A program made the position numbers and the translations under genes. From Xestospongia muta (Eukaryota; Porifera; Demospongiae; Haplosclerida; Petrosiidae): DNA of 64,000 nt. The stretch lies in contig OY848919.1 in the NCBI GenBank assembly GCA_963693285.1, positions 9,047,461 to 9,111,460 on the forward strand. Reading direction: 5' to 3'. This document shows, in pieces, positions 47,921 to 60,460 of this stretch (within the stretch, counting starts at the first letter, position 1; every line of letters starts with the position of its first letter). Under the pieces are notes generated by a model. That model searched no databases and was not told the DNA's origin. It saw only the letters and a program-made list of their open reading frames with translations.

Positions 47921-49133
47921 TGGTAAAAGAAATATCTCTCTAACTTCATTGATGAGTCAGGTCTTCCACAAATAACTATAATACTTGACTTGCTGTGGTG
48001 CCTCACTTCTCTCTGATGTTCTAAAATATCTTGGAGTCTTAATTTATCTGCTTGATAAAGTAATGAAATGAGAATCAATGTTAAATATCATTATGACCAT
48101 ACATTTTCTGACAGTGACTCATATTCATATGACACCCACTCAAGCAGACATAGAAAGAAGCAGACAAGGAGATCTCATAAGAAAAAAAGCAAACATGGAA
48201 GAAGACACCACGACAAACATAAAGGTATTATTATATTGATATAGCTAAGAAATTTGACTTATCACAGGCTGTAAAGGGTGAAGATCAGAAGACAGAGATC
48301 CTAATTACTCTGGTAGACATAGTTCATCCCAAAAACACACAGCTCATTCCAAAAGATCTTACAATGATTATTAGTACATGATCATAAGGTAAAGGTAATA
48401 CTTATGTTCTATATAATACACATGATCATATAATAAGCATATTTTATACTACTACTTATTATTAATTGACAGGTAGTGACTGATTTATTACTTCATTATA
48501 AAACAATGTTTATTGAGCACAAAGTAAGGAAGTCCATATAACACAGTGTGTTACCATGGTCACCATCGTACTTTACCACACCTTTTATTTAGACCCCTCC
48601 TACTTTCTGAGCTTATGAATCATATATTTAGAGGTTATGATAAAGATCACAAGTTACTCTGTAACACTGATGGGTGTGGTCTATTATAAAGAGATTATGA
48701 TATCATTAAGTACTGGAGATACTGGTATCTTGTGACATTCACTTCTTAGAGCCACACCTCTTTAATGCAATGTTATGTCTCAAAAAATCTTATACAGAGT
48801 GTTATAGAATTATTGATCAAAGTAATGGGTTAGTCCCATTAATTAACGTAATTAACTGATTCCTTAATATTTTAATTTATAGTTCTAAATAAAGGTGCCA
48901 ATAATCCTGTACTAAACAGCTATCAATTATCATGCCATCTAAAGTTATTACTGGACGACTACAGGAACAGGTTAATGAAGTATGGATACATAAATGAAAG
49001 TCATCAGACAGATAAATCAATAGACAAAGATATTCCTGATATTCTCTTTATAGACATTATATATATGTATTGTGTCTAAAGAAGACAAGAAAACAAGGAT
49101 GATGATGCAATAGACATATTGATGGAATGTTCA
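47921..49133. other. Mostly non-coding; possible basic exon at 48115-48224
   Basis: After ttctgacag an open stretch encodes a basic, Arg/Lys/His-Ser peptide (SSRHRKKQTRRSHKKKSK) and ends at AAAG|gtatta. It resembles an SR-rich exon. Neighbouring frames are not convincing and no gene can be assembled. Confidence 0.3.
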
Positions 49134-49362
49134 ATTGTGTCCCTACAAAGTTCTTCAATAATATCTGGCACACTATGGAAAATTGTGAAGGAATTTTTAT
49201 TGAAAATCAATTGCTACCCAAGAACCCAATAGTCCATGAAGTAAGATACATTCTTATACTAGGACTGACTCTCATTCCTATTCTAGATGACTCCTTGTAA
49301 ACTCAAGTTCTCATTACATCAGTTCTCAATTCACTTCTGATCCAGAATATTATTAGTTGATA
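49134..49362 (+). pseudogene. Orphan exons resembling phosphorylase kinase regulatory subunit
   Basis: The first piece (49134-49240) reads VPTKFFNNIWHTMENCEGIF and NQLLPKNPIVHE, with a donor GAA|gtaaga. After ctag the second (from 49287) reads MTPCKLKFSLH, then loses frame around SVLN and DPEYY. The pattern W..(L/M)..C.G..I....LP......EMTP...KF...V..VLN...PEY fits the C-terminal region of PHKA/PHKB, from memory of the family. It has frameshifts and no neighbouring exons, so it is a displaced fragment. Confidence 0.5.
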
Positions 49363-51127
49363 GTAGAAATTATCATGATTATAATACTGCTACTTCATCT
49401 TTAGATCTATCACAGTTTATTAATAATATACACATGTGCATGAAACCTCATGTCATGTGAACAGGTGATTGCTTATTTATTCATGAAAATGAAACATTCC
49501 TGTGGTTACATGTTCTGAAAAGTAATTTATTACATGCTTAAGTATAACAGATATACAAGCATTTCCCATTGAGGTCAGTCTAAGATGTCATAGAACCCCT
49601 ACATGATTAATTGCCTTGCACTAAGGCACTTAGCAATATTATGTAGGATATTCTTTACATTCTTAATATATAATATATTAAAGTACATGAAGAATATCCT
49701 ATAGTCCTTACTGATATATACAACATATGACCACACACACTAATGTATCTATGTATATGATATATTAATTATACATACTGAGTTCAAGGTGTTTGACTTG
49801 ACTTGAACAAAGTATGCACACATTAATATAATAATTGAGGGTATGGTTTTATATTTTGTGTAATTATAAGGCTCTTCTTTATCTAGAAATCTAACAATGT
49901 GTTAACACTTAATTGTTGTGATGTTATCTGTTATAAGAGATATCCTGGTACATGTATGTATATTATTGACTCCACTCCTAGTGGTATCTATGAGACAATG
50001 AGTTATTTATCATATGCACTTGTTCAGAAAGTTCGAATGTTAATATTGTCTTAATCATGTCATGTGAGTTAGTGCTGTTCTGTTCACTTCTTTAGTATAT
50101 TAAGTTTTATTTATTTATCATTTTATTGTCGTGTTTCAAACTTTGATTAACACAATCTTCAATTTTTTTATAATTGAATACAGTAAGCACATACTCAACA
50201 AACAATATTATAATTTTTATATACAATACATGTCATATATGAATTCTTTTTACAAACAAAAGTTAACTGTTTTGGTTGCTAGTGATACATTTAAAAACTA
50301 TTGGCATAAGATTCTTCAGAGACCTACAAATAAAAATTAGTATATGTACATGTAAATTTTTTTAATCAGAAGTGATATTTGTGTTGTTGTGTTTGTGTTG
50401 AGAATGACTGTGGTTTAGTGGAATTTTAATAATACATTGTAGTTGTAGAGTTTTGGTGATTCATACTGAAACTTTCATAGTTCTTTGCATCTGTCTCTTC
50501 ATCTCTTTTTAAAATTTTAGTATCAAAGATATTTTCAATAATTCTGAGCTTTTCTGCAGTAGCTGGAGAACAATCCACTACTGTTCATCAATGATATGAA
50601 AAAATATACGACATCAGTCATGTTAGTATACGAAGAACGCCTCCCACTTTATGTGAGATTTCTGGTTTGCAACTTTCCTAGATAGTTTTCTACTTTTCTA
50701 GTTTTTTTGATGAAATTTCTGAAATTCTATTGAAATCTGAGATCATAAGTATTTTCAATAACAAGAAACTACTAATCAAGGCTCATAATGACCCTCAGAC
50801 CTTGCATATATCACTTCAAATACATAAAGTTAATCTATACAAGTCCAAGATGACCTCTTGTCAACTAGAAACCTTGTAATCTTGTCTATTATATATGTCC
50901 TATAGGTATGTAAACTTTTAGTCTTTTTGTGTAGAATTTAATTTTTGTGACATCAGTGGTATAACTGTAATTTAGATTACAAATGACAAATGTAATAGTA
51001 CAAGTTACATCATAATTATGCCTTATACTTAACAAGACATCAAGTAATTGAATATTTTAATTACAAAATTGCAATATATAACAAAATAAGAATGGGAACT
51101 TTTATTCTGGACCATGCTACTAATGAC
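49363..51127. other. No gene seen
   Basis: AT-rich intergenic DNA between the orphan exons and the end of the minus-strand gene. No domain or element boundary was recognised. Confidence 0.4.
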
Positions 51128-54052
51128 TTACAAAAGGTCATATTCCATGTTCTCAGCTATAGACTTAAATACTTCTAATTTCTTTAAAACATTAATTAAT
51201 TCTTGTAATAACTGGGGCTGTGTATTGATAGAGGTCATTAAACCTTTCATTAGTAGAACACCTTTTTCCATATCAATCTTTGCAGCATTATCAGTGGCAC
51301 TATTATAACAGTCTAATGTAATAAGATGAGCACTGAACAGTTCATTTGCTAGAGGTAATCTGTTATTTGAATCAAAGACAAGACATGATAACTTGGCATA
51401 ATGTGTCCTAAACACATCTTTTGATGAGGGGTGTTGACCTGTGGATAGGAAAGGCTTTGATAAATATATTCTTCAATGCCAAACAGATAGTGTACTTTAT
51501 ACGTATATACGATATAGCACACAGGGAAATTTGTGAATGTTTAATTTGGCAGAATTTTTTTAATTGATATTAATCTATCAGTCATCATTTCAGCACATTA
51601 TTACAGAAAAAAAGGTTGCTAACTAGCAAGTATTGAGAGTATTTTAAATGCAATATTAATTGTTTTTGCAAATGCCAATACATTTCATGGAACAAGCCAG
51701 TACAGTACTATGCGCTATTGCTTGCATAAATACAAGTGAATAATACATTAATTTAGTTAATTTAGTTTTAGACAAAATTTAATCTGTCAATTATCATTGA
51801 TTTTGAAAACAACTGTCAAATTCTATTCTATATCCACATATAATTTCTACAGACTTATAACTCCTTACACCTTTGGCACTTAGCCTAATAGAAACCTTTT
51901 TCCTTGGTGTATATATAACAATGTCATTAGAAGCATGGTGCTGTGTTAGTGAATTACATAGTTTTATCAGCTGTATTTGCTTGTCTTTATCAGGTTAAAA
52001 GCAGTGATTGGCTCTGATATAGGCTTTAACACCAGCTAATCATAAACATATAATATGTACTACTAATAGTACTATAACTTACTTTTTTTCTCTCTGGTCA
52101 ACTTCTCTATTTCTTCTTGTTTCTCTGCTAATAGTTTATCAGTAGCTATATAATATAACCATATATGGTATGCACTATAAATTATATTATAACTTAATTA
52201 CCTTCTTTCTCTCTGGTCAACTTCTCTATTTCTTCTTGTTTCTCTGCTAATAGTTTATCAGTAGCTATATAATATAACCATATATGGTATGCACTAAAAA
52301 CTATATTATAGCTTACCTTCTTTCTCTCTGGTCAACTACTCTATTTTTTCTTGTTTCTCGGATACTATTTTATCAGTAGCTATAGAACATAACCATATAT
52401 GATATGCGCTACTAAAGTACTATAAGTTACCTTCTTTCTCTCTATTCAACTTCTCAATCTTTTGTTTCTCTACTGTTACTTCATCAGAATCTATGGAACA
52501 CAACCATAAATCAGATTATATTTAGAAAATGTTTGCATTAATTGGTAGGCATTAATTTGTACATAAATTAGCAGAAAGGTGGCAGCAGAGCTAACTCTGT
52601 AGGGATGGTACCAATTGTCCCATAGAAGTTTCATTATTTTATTTTTCTGTCTCATGCAATGCTATTAGCCATTATGTGATCCAACATCTACTTAGCACTA
52701 GTTTATAGGTACATGAGCTCGACAAAAAACTTGTGGTACTCAGAACAAGACATCAATGGCAATCCACCAGACCCTCTGACTACATGAGACTACACCTCAA
52801 GTAAATTAGCTACTTCCTTAGTGAACACAAAACTAATGTTACTTTAAAAGGATGCAGTGGTTTATATATATGAGGGTATACTTCTGGATGAACCTGATAT
52901 AATCTCAATGCTCTTGATCAGAAACCTTTTTAAGCATTAAACTATATGAGGATATCCATGCTGAAAACAGTTATAAATATATAAGAAATCATTAATAAAC
53001 GATTGATGAAAGCTTTTTTACAACTTTATCTATACAAAGGGGTTGCACTATCTTCATATTAGCTCATTAACTCCAGAAATCACAGGGACATACTGTAACA
53101 TGTCCTGTCTGAGAGCACTGCTTAATATATTATTTTTATGTATACACATAGGCCATTGATGTAGGTAAGTTTAATATTACTAATATAATATACATTACAA
53201 TACTAGATAGGTATCATTATTGTTACTAAATTTGATGACTATCTTACCATTACATTGATCAATTTGGGTTTGATTCATCATTTTTGAAGCTATAAAAAGG
53301 AAAAAAATCTATATTAAAAGGTCATATAAATATGCAAACAATAACATACATTCAATAGGAAGTCCACATACAACCTTTCCTTTATCAGATGTTACTGACA
53401 TAGCTCCGCTGGTAACTCCACAGTGATATGACCCAGACTGAAGGTCATTGATTGAAGGTAATGCAAGTGTATCCAATGTTTCATTTCTGAAAAATACTTT
53501 AATATGTAGTATAATCACAAATTACTTTTGAAAGACTCTTTTGTGCATATAATTGTATGTTAATTTCAGAATCACATTTTGTACATTATGACACATAATG
53601 ACTGCACCTTTAATACTAACACTCTTCCACACTGTAGTGACTGTGAAGAGGGATATTCTGATATAACTGGAATAGCTGTGTTTGTGTGTGTGTGTGATCA
53701 AGATATAAGTCAGTAATACTTCAACAAATTGTCAGAAAAACTATATAAACTCACTTGGTTGTATGAATAAGTTAAAAGCTTTGGTACATTTAATGGCTTC
53801 CAGACAATTGATAAAGGTCATGAAAGGTAGCCTACAATCTCTAAGGTCAGACAACAGTTTGAAAGAAGGACTGCCAGTTGTTGTATTGCCCTCCAGTGCG
53901 AAAGTTTCGATCTGGTCCTCTGTATAACTTTTTCCCGGCATTTTGCTTATAAACAGACGCCAGAACTCCTTATTTTCAACATCTGATATTTCATCCAAAT
54001 ACAGAGCAGTCTGCTTTAGCTTGTCTTGTTGAACATCCTTTAAAGTCATCAT
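51128..54052 (-). pseudogene. Death-fold + Ig-like + coiled-coil + CARD-like gene, decaying
   Basis: Exons in order: 54052-53755, 53675-53350, 53289-53248, 52490-52431, 52379-52317, 52264-52202, 52145-52083 and 51438-51128, all joined in phase 1. Exon 1 is a helical death-fold domain (ISDVENKEFWRLFISKMPGK). Exon 2 is an Ig-like domain (YPSSQSLQCG, LTYNYMHKRVFQK, then INDLQSGSYHCGV). Exons 4-7 are coiled-coil heptads (EKQEEIEKLTREK). The last is a CARD-like domain (LANELFSAHLITLDCYN). A death-fold followed by Ig recalls the MALT1 N-terminus. Lesions: a one-base shift in the Ig exon, TAA at 53522-53524 and TAG at 52336-52338. All other exons are open, so decay is recent. Skipping the symmetric Ig and fifth exons would restore an open frame, so a shorter product is conceivable. 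Confidence 0.7.
52083..52490 (-). repeat. Four tandem coiled-coil exons (60-63 nt, unit about 120 bp)
   Basis: Each unit has the same acceptor context (TATAG|CTACTGATAAA), an exon of 63 nt (60 in the first) and a short intron. Exons 52264-52202 and 52145-52083 are nearly identical. The copy at 52379-52317 carries TAG in place of AAG. Exon 8 of the gene at 37394-47705 is a 63-nt homologue (TDKVLVEKQEEIEKLIREKE). Confidence 0.8.
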
Positions 54053-54387
54053 ATTTACTTCCTTACTCAGCAGTCAGCCGTATAATTGACTCCTCCCAAT
54101 CATAATTATATTACAGGCAAAGCCATGAATCTTATCATTCTAATAACCCAACTCCTAGACTCTAGAAAGAGAATCTCGGGCCCATGGATAAGTGTGAGTG
54201 TTCAGATTCACAATATTTATTCAACAGTGCGAATCGTATGCAAAATAATAAAAAAATAAGAATAAAATAATACAATCTAAACTATAAATGGAAGATAAGG
54301 CTATCATTAGAGAAGTGATACTATTGACTAGTGTACAATTTAAATTCACATTGGTGTCATAAATATAGCTTTCTGTGAAATCATAAT

Positions 54388-55380
54388 CTACTTTGGCATA
54401 TGAAACGAAAATTTAGAATTCTTCTGGTGTAAAAAATTCAAAATAGTTTTACTAATTGATGAACTGATAATAGTTTGAGAATGTCCATATTGACATGCTG
54501 TAGTAAGGACTGATATTACTGCACTTGTTTTCTGGGTCTCTGCTAAATGTTCAAGTAACACTTCAACTATCGCAATAGAATTTTGTCGTGTAGCTACAGT
54601 GAGTGCTGTATCATCATTTCAGCTAGTAATAAGTTGATCAGCATTAAATTGAAGTAATAATTTGATGATCTTGAAGTGAATATTTTGACATGCTATTATA
54701 ATAGTTGTGTAACCATCATCTTTTTGTTTATTAGGATTAGCCCCAGTTTGGAGTAGATAGTTGACTATAGTGTAGGAGTTTGTATCACATGCTAGCATCA
54801 ATGCAGTGTAGCCAGTGTTATTTTTAATGTTAGGATTAGCTTCAGCTAATATTAATATTTGTACAACTTGTTCATACCCTCCTTTACTAGCTAGCATTAG
54901 TGCTGTACAACCCTCTTCATTTTGATAATTGATGTTGTCAATTAAGTTAAGCAAGAATTGAACAGCTTCATCTTCAACAAGTGTTGAAGCCTCTAGTAAT
55001 GCTTGGTCAAAAGAAAATTGTTTTTGTTCTTCTTCTTTCAAGATAGCTTGACCATCAATAGTCAGTTCAAAGTTACCAATGAGTAATGCAAATTCTTTCT
55101 TTAGAGTAACAATTTCCAAGATATAGTCTAACTTTGATTAAGGTGCAAGTAGAGTAACATATATTGACCCTTCCTCCACTCGTATATGAGTCATTCTCTG
55201 ATGGAACATGTGATTAACAAGTGTTTTAAAGTTCTCCAATGTTTTCTTCCCCCATTGATGATTAAGTTTGATAACCACTTCACAACTAATTGATGTGACT
55301 TCTGGATTTGGTATCAATGCTTCTTCAACTGCATTCTTGAAGTAAAGTATATATTGCAAATTCCCTAATCATATTATAGA
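54388..55380 (-). pseudogene. Ankyrin-repeat gene fragment with two in-frame stops
   Basis: One continuous frame from about 55371 down to 54388 is interrupted only by TAA at 55138-55140 and TGA at 54619-54621. The N-terminal part (SISCEVVIKLNHQWGKKTLE, VEEGSIYVTLLAP, IVTLKKEFALLIGNFELTI) is a globular region I know only as a companion of ankyrin repeats in such genes. It is followed by about five ankyrin repeats (GCTALMLASKGGYEQVVQIL, GYTALMLACD, GYTTIIIACQ, DTALTVATRQ). The upstream end abuts UPA sequence on the other strand, so the gene is broken at about 55380. With only two point stops, an assembly error is possible but less likely. Confidence 0.7.
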
Positions 55381-55384
55381 TCTC

Positions 55385-56148
55385 ATTGAAGTAGTTACGT
55401 AACATTTATTATTTCTATACACTGGATTGATTTATTATGAAGAAAAAGATGATGATTGGATTGTTACTTTATTTGTAGTGAAAGACCTTGAAAATCATTT
55501 AGAGGTGACAATAGTTCATTACCAAAAGTTAACTTTCATTAAATTCAAGATATTGTTATCATTATATTATTTGATAGTTTATCAAAAAGAAATGTGAAAG
55601 ATCTGATACTGAATATCCCATTCATTTTAATTTTGTTAATGAAAATAGATTCATTGAACTTGTTTTCAACTATGCATGATGTTTACTTTATTGCATCAAA
55701 TAAGTTATCACATACATTCAACCTGTATAACCATATATTGGTGAAATCAACTTATCAGTTTTATATGTTATGCTCAACAGATATTGACATTGGGGAAATA
55801 TGGAGGTTAATTAAGAAGGCTCACATAAAGAATTATGCTGATCTGTATGACTTGTTAAAACCTTTAATAGCAGATCTAGCTAATGAAATGTTTGCTGTTG
55901 GTCTTATTACTAATGATGTACTAAACAAACCTACCTATAGTGACATCATGGGTGACTTCCTGACAAGAATAAATTTTATGAAAAATCACACTGAATTACA
56001 AGAACATGTAAATAATTTCTTAATGATTTTAAACTATCTAGGTGGTCTATGTAGTACACATGTCTCTAACACCTCTCAAGTTGATTGGACTGAAATAATA
56101 AAAGGAGAACTACATATTGAACTAAACTTCATGGTAGATTATAGTTGA
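55385..56148 (+). pseudogene. UPA exons plus CARD-like terminal exon (fragment)
   Basis: The first UPA exon (to 55503) reads YTGLIYYEEKDDDWIVTLFV and VKDLENHLE|gtgaca. The second (from 55579) reads FIKKKCERSDTEYPIHFNF then NRFIELVF and runs into a stop. Both match 30049-30146 and 30216-30300. The terminal exon starts at 55782 (ctcaacag|ATATTGAC) and is open to 56148: LANEMFAVGLITNDVLNKPT, LTRINFMKNHTEL, MILNYLGGLC. ZU5 and the third UPA exon are absent. The CARD-like exon itself is intact and is the best reference for this domain type. Confidence 0.7.
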
Positions 56149-56281
56149 TATAATATAGCTGTAAATTTAGCTGACATCATGTTATTTTTAGTGTTGTTGT
56201 TGTTCTTATAAGCACTGAGATTTAAATAGTAAAAAAGCTGAATAAAACATACCGTCTTATTATTACTGTGATGTTACAAGG

Positions 56282-56335
56282 TCCACCCTCACTCAAAGCA
56301 TGCAGACAGCCACACCCTTTTGAGAAGTATACATA
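56282..56335 (+). promoter_or_regulatory. Weak copy of the promoter block
   Basis: TCCACCCTCACTCAAAGCAT, GCATGCAGACAG and CACACCCTTTTGAG keep the order seen at 27141 and 60375 but are diverged. No start exon of the family follows within a few hundred bases. Confidence 0.35.
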
Positions 56336-56503
56336 AACTAAGTGAATTAAACTGCTAGGACTAGTTTAACATTATTATTTGTTTAAAAGATTGATTCTGA
56401 TGTGTTTTCCAAGTAGATATTAGCTGTATAAAAGATATTGTAAATACTCTGAGACTTGTCTCACTTAACTAAGCTCACTTAACATTAACACAGTATTATA
56501 TTT

Positions 56504-56644
56504 ATGTCTGTGTGGCTCATCCTGTTATTACTCCATCATGTCAATTTTGGTGTGGAAGCAGCTTTCAAAATCTTACAAACATACTATCATATATATATAT
56601 ACATACAAATAAGTTTATATCCTCATATAGTGCTAGTTCGTTGA
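56504..56644 (+). other. Possible signal-peptide start, otherwise unassigned
   Basis: An ATG opens MSVWLILLLLHHVNFGVEA, a textbook signal-peptide shape, followed by AFKILQTYYHI and low-complexity codons to a stop. Nearby frames to 56970 contain peptides without recognisable domain. It could be the first exon of a lost secreted or receptor gene, or chance. Confidence 0.25.
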
Positions 56645-59600
56645 AAAGGAATGGGGTTAAATATCAGAAAGGAACATGTGCCATTGTTGGAAGAAATGCT
56701 GACGAATTATTGATTTTTGCTTTAATAGTCAATGTGTATATAATACAGTATGAGACTCTCTTGGAAGTTAAAACTCTTGAGACTATTGAATTTGATGATC
56801 ACTTTTCTTGTCTTTATTTTACATGAAAAAGCTGATCCTAATGTATTTGTTTGGTCTAGTCAATTATATGATTATTACGTGTATGGACTTTATACACAAC
56901 CAGTACTAAAAATAGAGCTTGCTACTTCTCCAAAAAATATTTTCCTTAAATACAATGTTTTTAAATGTTAATGATGATTGTGATGTAACAACAGAAGTTA
57001 ACTGTAGCATAATTTGGACAAAATCTATATGTCATGTTTTTCACTGTTAGTATGGTGGTGTTTCCTGAACACTGGTCTGCTAGCTGCATTAATGTCAGCC
57101 ACACAAAATGGTGTAAATACAAACCTCTAGAATGAACCGTACCAATTTATATTTAAGTTATGAGCATGTGAACATATTGATATAACAAAAGATTGAGAGT
57201 GCAGATGAAAAATGTGGTGTATCTCTCACACACACAGGCAATGCAGAAATGCTTTAGAGTTCTCTTAACGTCTCAACTATCACTATATCAACATAATTAT
57301 AGTCAATTAATGTAATAATTCATAATAAAAGTAGCTATACAATTTGTTACAGATTTACAGTTTTTTTGAAACATAAAATTGAAAAGCAGAAAAAGTTGTT
57401 TGGAGTTTTAGAGGACCAGTTGAGTCTTTAAAGTGCTATTATACTGGACTGGCAAAGGAGAGCTATAGATGTCACAATCATTCACGGATTTAGTGATATT
57501 GCTGTTACAAGAAAAAGTCAGCTCTGTGTTCTGTTCTCCTGGATCAATAGCCAGTACTACATTACTATATCCAATGTTGTCTTAGTATACCAATATTAAT
57601 TGAAGCAGCATGAGTAAAAATAGGAACAGTAGTATTATCACAACAAGGATCATATTATCTGCAAAAAGAAAACAATATAATAATATGCGCGTTAAGTACA
57701 ACTGCATTCCTTAGGTACTAGATAACCACGCCTTACTATTAAAATAATGAGGAATGCAATAAAAGTATCAACAGATGTCGCGGTTTTAAGATCCGCCTAC
57801 AAATATGTGTTGCTAAGAATATCGTGATGATTTTTTCCCTTCCTACTTATATCCTGCTAGCTCGCTAGATAAGACCACACAGTCTCACGGCGGATGTTGA
57901 GGAACAGATAATTAATAATTATTAATAAAAATGTTAATTAATTTTTTTTAATAATTTGCAATTGATGTGCACAACTTTATCGTTACTGATTACATTTTCT
58001 AACTTCTCTTGAAAATGTATTTTCGAAGAAGTTCTATCCATTATCTGTTAGTTTTCCTACATCATGAAAGTAGGTTTGACAAAGATACTTAAACTGCAAT
58101 GTTACTAATCTTAATATCTGTGCTACTAGAATACTTTATATGAGTGCAGTATTATATTTGTGTGTGTATATGAGTATGTGTGCCTTTTAGATATCAATGC
58201 ACTTTGAACTGCTTTAATTCAGCAATAATATTATCTATAGCTGCAAAACTTGGCGTAGAAACAACAAAAGTTATATATTCGCAAGTTGTTCTAGATCAAA
58301 AGGCTGTCAACGGAAAACAAAGTTTGAAAAGTCATAGGGACCTTTCAAACAAGCACATTCAAGATGGAACAAGAGTTTGCTTGAGAAAGCTACAGTAGGT
58401 GCAAATATACTTATCTACGCTTTCAATGTGGGAATTTTCGTTAAAATGTTTTGTTTTGAAGTTATGGCAACTTTTTCTTATGTTGAAACCCTTCTTTGCC
58501 AATAGTTGTAGCAGTAAGTAGATATATCTAGAAGGAGCTGTTGCTGTTATGACACTACTGATATAGTAAGTGTTAGAATAATTGTCTTTCTTCTGACAGG
58601 CATATATTGATAGGATTGCTCTGTCTTGCTCTATTCTTCCTGTATTGACCTAATTAATGCTATTCTCAGTAGAATTTAATCGTTATTTATACTTTCTTGT
58701 TGGAGTGCTCTTATGATTCTTGACAAGTACTTTGTTCTTGTACCAAAGGAATATATCATGCATGACATGTCACCTAATACAACAACATAATAAATTGAGT
58801 GTGAGCACATGACATTAGATAAACTGCTTCACTTTGATCTGTATCACTCAAGTAATATCCCAGATGCCTGACTAGGAATTCTCTGAGTATTCTTGTGGTA
58901 CTGGCTATAAGATAGTTCTAAAAATGAGGATATAAAACTATATGTTGCTCTATACTAAAGTACATGCAATGTCTATTACATATACTGATGAACACTCACC
59001 TCTACTTGTTTTCCAGTGAAGTTTACTGAATCTTTATCCCTGTTCTATTGGAGTGCTCTTGTAATATTAGAATTCAAGTTGTTCTGAACATTTATGTTTC
59101 AGTTGTGAGTAGTAAAAGTCACAATGTTAGTATGAATAAAATTGACTATTTTTAAAAAAATGCTTACCAATCATAGCTATTTCATAGTCCACATGTGCAG
59201 TCAGTGTAAATACTAAACTAATAAAAATACTCAGTAACAATTGAATTTCATAACTATTTTTATAAGGAACATTAGGTATGGCTTGGAAATTTGCTAAAAT
59301 TACTACACACTCCACTCAAATGTTTCAAATTGCTAAACTTTACCTTGAAATAAATTCTGCTTCTTTAATTTAGATACTTAATACAAACAGCACCATCAGT
59401 CCAGCAGTACTCCTTGACACTGTAGCACTGTAACTATTAGATATGTACTAGTTTGGCTTGTTAACACTCAATGCGTACTACATGGATGAGGGTTACAGTA
59501 CTTGGTTTGTACTCCATTGAAGTTAGCAGCACATAGTTGTAGGCAGATCTTAAAAACATGGTATGTGTTGCTGCATTCAACACACGTGCCTCACTCTCTA

Positions 59601-60374
59601 TACTCTGTTCAAGTTAGCAGTGCATTCCCAAGGTACTAAATAACAATGCCTTATTAAATATTTGTGGTTTCAAATTTTTGATTGTGTGAAGCTGGAGCTG
59701 CAGTATATCAATATACTTAAAACAACAATGTAAAAAAAATGATAAAATTATAGCCAATTCATTTTAAAAACTTTGTATTATAATTTTAACATTTCAATTT
59801 TCATATTTTCTTAAAAACAGCTTTTGTAGCTTGAAATTGCTAGCATAAATAATAATTGAGAAACTAACAGTCCCTGGCCTCCTAAAAAAGAGATCAAAGT
59901 GATATGATGAGTAAGTAATGTTTTCATAATTTTAAGTTTGTAGAAATTCTACACAAAGTTGTTTGAAGACATTTTTCAAACCACAGAAAACAGGAAGCTT
60001 TGATCAGACACTCACACTTATACAATGTAAGGACTGCTACTATTTTCTTTTAAAAATAGAACTAATGTAATATCTTATAGGGAAACAACTGATGCTGATG
60101 TTCCACTGACGTTTTTATCTAAAGGTAAGTCCTAAAAGATGCCTGCAGTTGGCATGATGGAACAAAACAAAACCCACAAACCTTCAGATTTCTCATATTC
60201 AGATTTCCTTGTAAATAGCAGTGTCGAGTGGTGATGGGACATTCATTAGGCTTCTACAGCACCGAGGCTTTAAAATCCGCCTACAAAATATATATATGTT
60301 GCTAATTTCAACAGAGGTCTCATGAACTCTGTAGAAGATTTCATGAAGCGGTGCAAACCTGCCCTCTAAGTGAG
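56645..60374. other. No supported gene; small repeated strings
   Basis: This is a long AT-rich stretch. Strings recur at 57713 and 59629 (AGGTACTA(G/A)ATAAC), and at 57785 and 60265 (TTTTAA(G/A)ATCCGCCTACAAA). These hint at duplicated upstream sequence. The second lies about 100 bases before the promoter block at 60375. An open frame at 58180-58398 has no recognisable domain. Confidence 0.35.
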
Positions 60375-60460
60375 CTCCACCCTAATTAAAATTAAACTTA
60401 CTGAGCATGCGCAGATTGCTTCAACATCCTATCCACCCCTTTGGCTTTTTCAGCTATAAG
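60375..60460 (+). promoter_or_regulatory. Best copy of the shared promoter block, before the UPA-Roc-COR gene
   Basis: CTCCACCCTAATTAAAATTA (60375), TGAGCATGCGCAGATTG (60402), CACCCCTTTGGCTTTTTCAG and a TATAAG at about 60455 lie 28-110 bases upstream of the ATG at 60483. The GCATGCGC palindrome suits an NRF1-type factor, and TATAAG may set the start site. Function is inferred from its repetition before related genes. Confidence 0.65.

Noticed and set aside
52083..52490. CRISPR-like array of regular repeats
   Set aside because: Eukaryotic context; repeats are coding exons with splice sites and the spacers are near-identical introns.
58180..58398. 72-codon open frame
   Set aside because: No recognisable domain, promoter block or splice pattern; stays unassigned.
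60050..60125. A short open stretch (ETTDADVPLTFLSK) before the promoter block
   Set aside because: It lies upstream of the promoter, its start would be out of the usual phase, and no partner exon was found.
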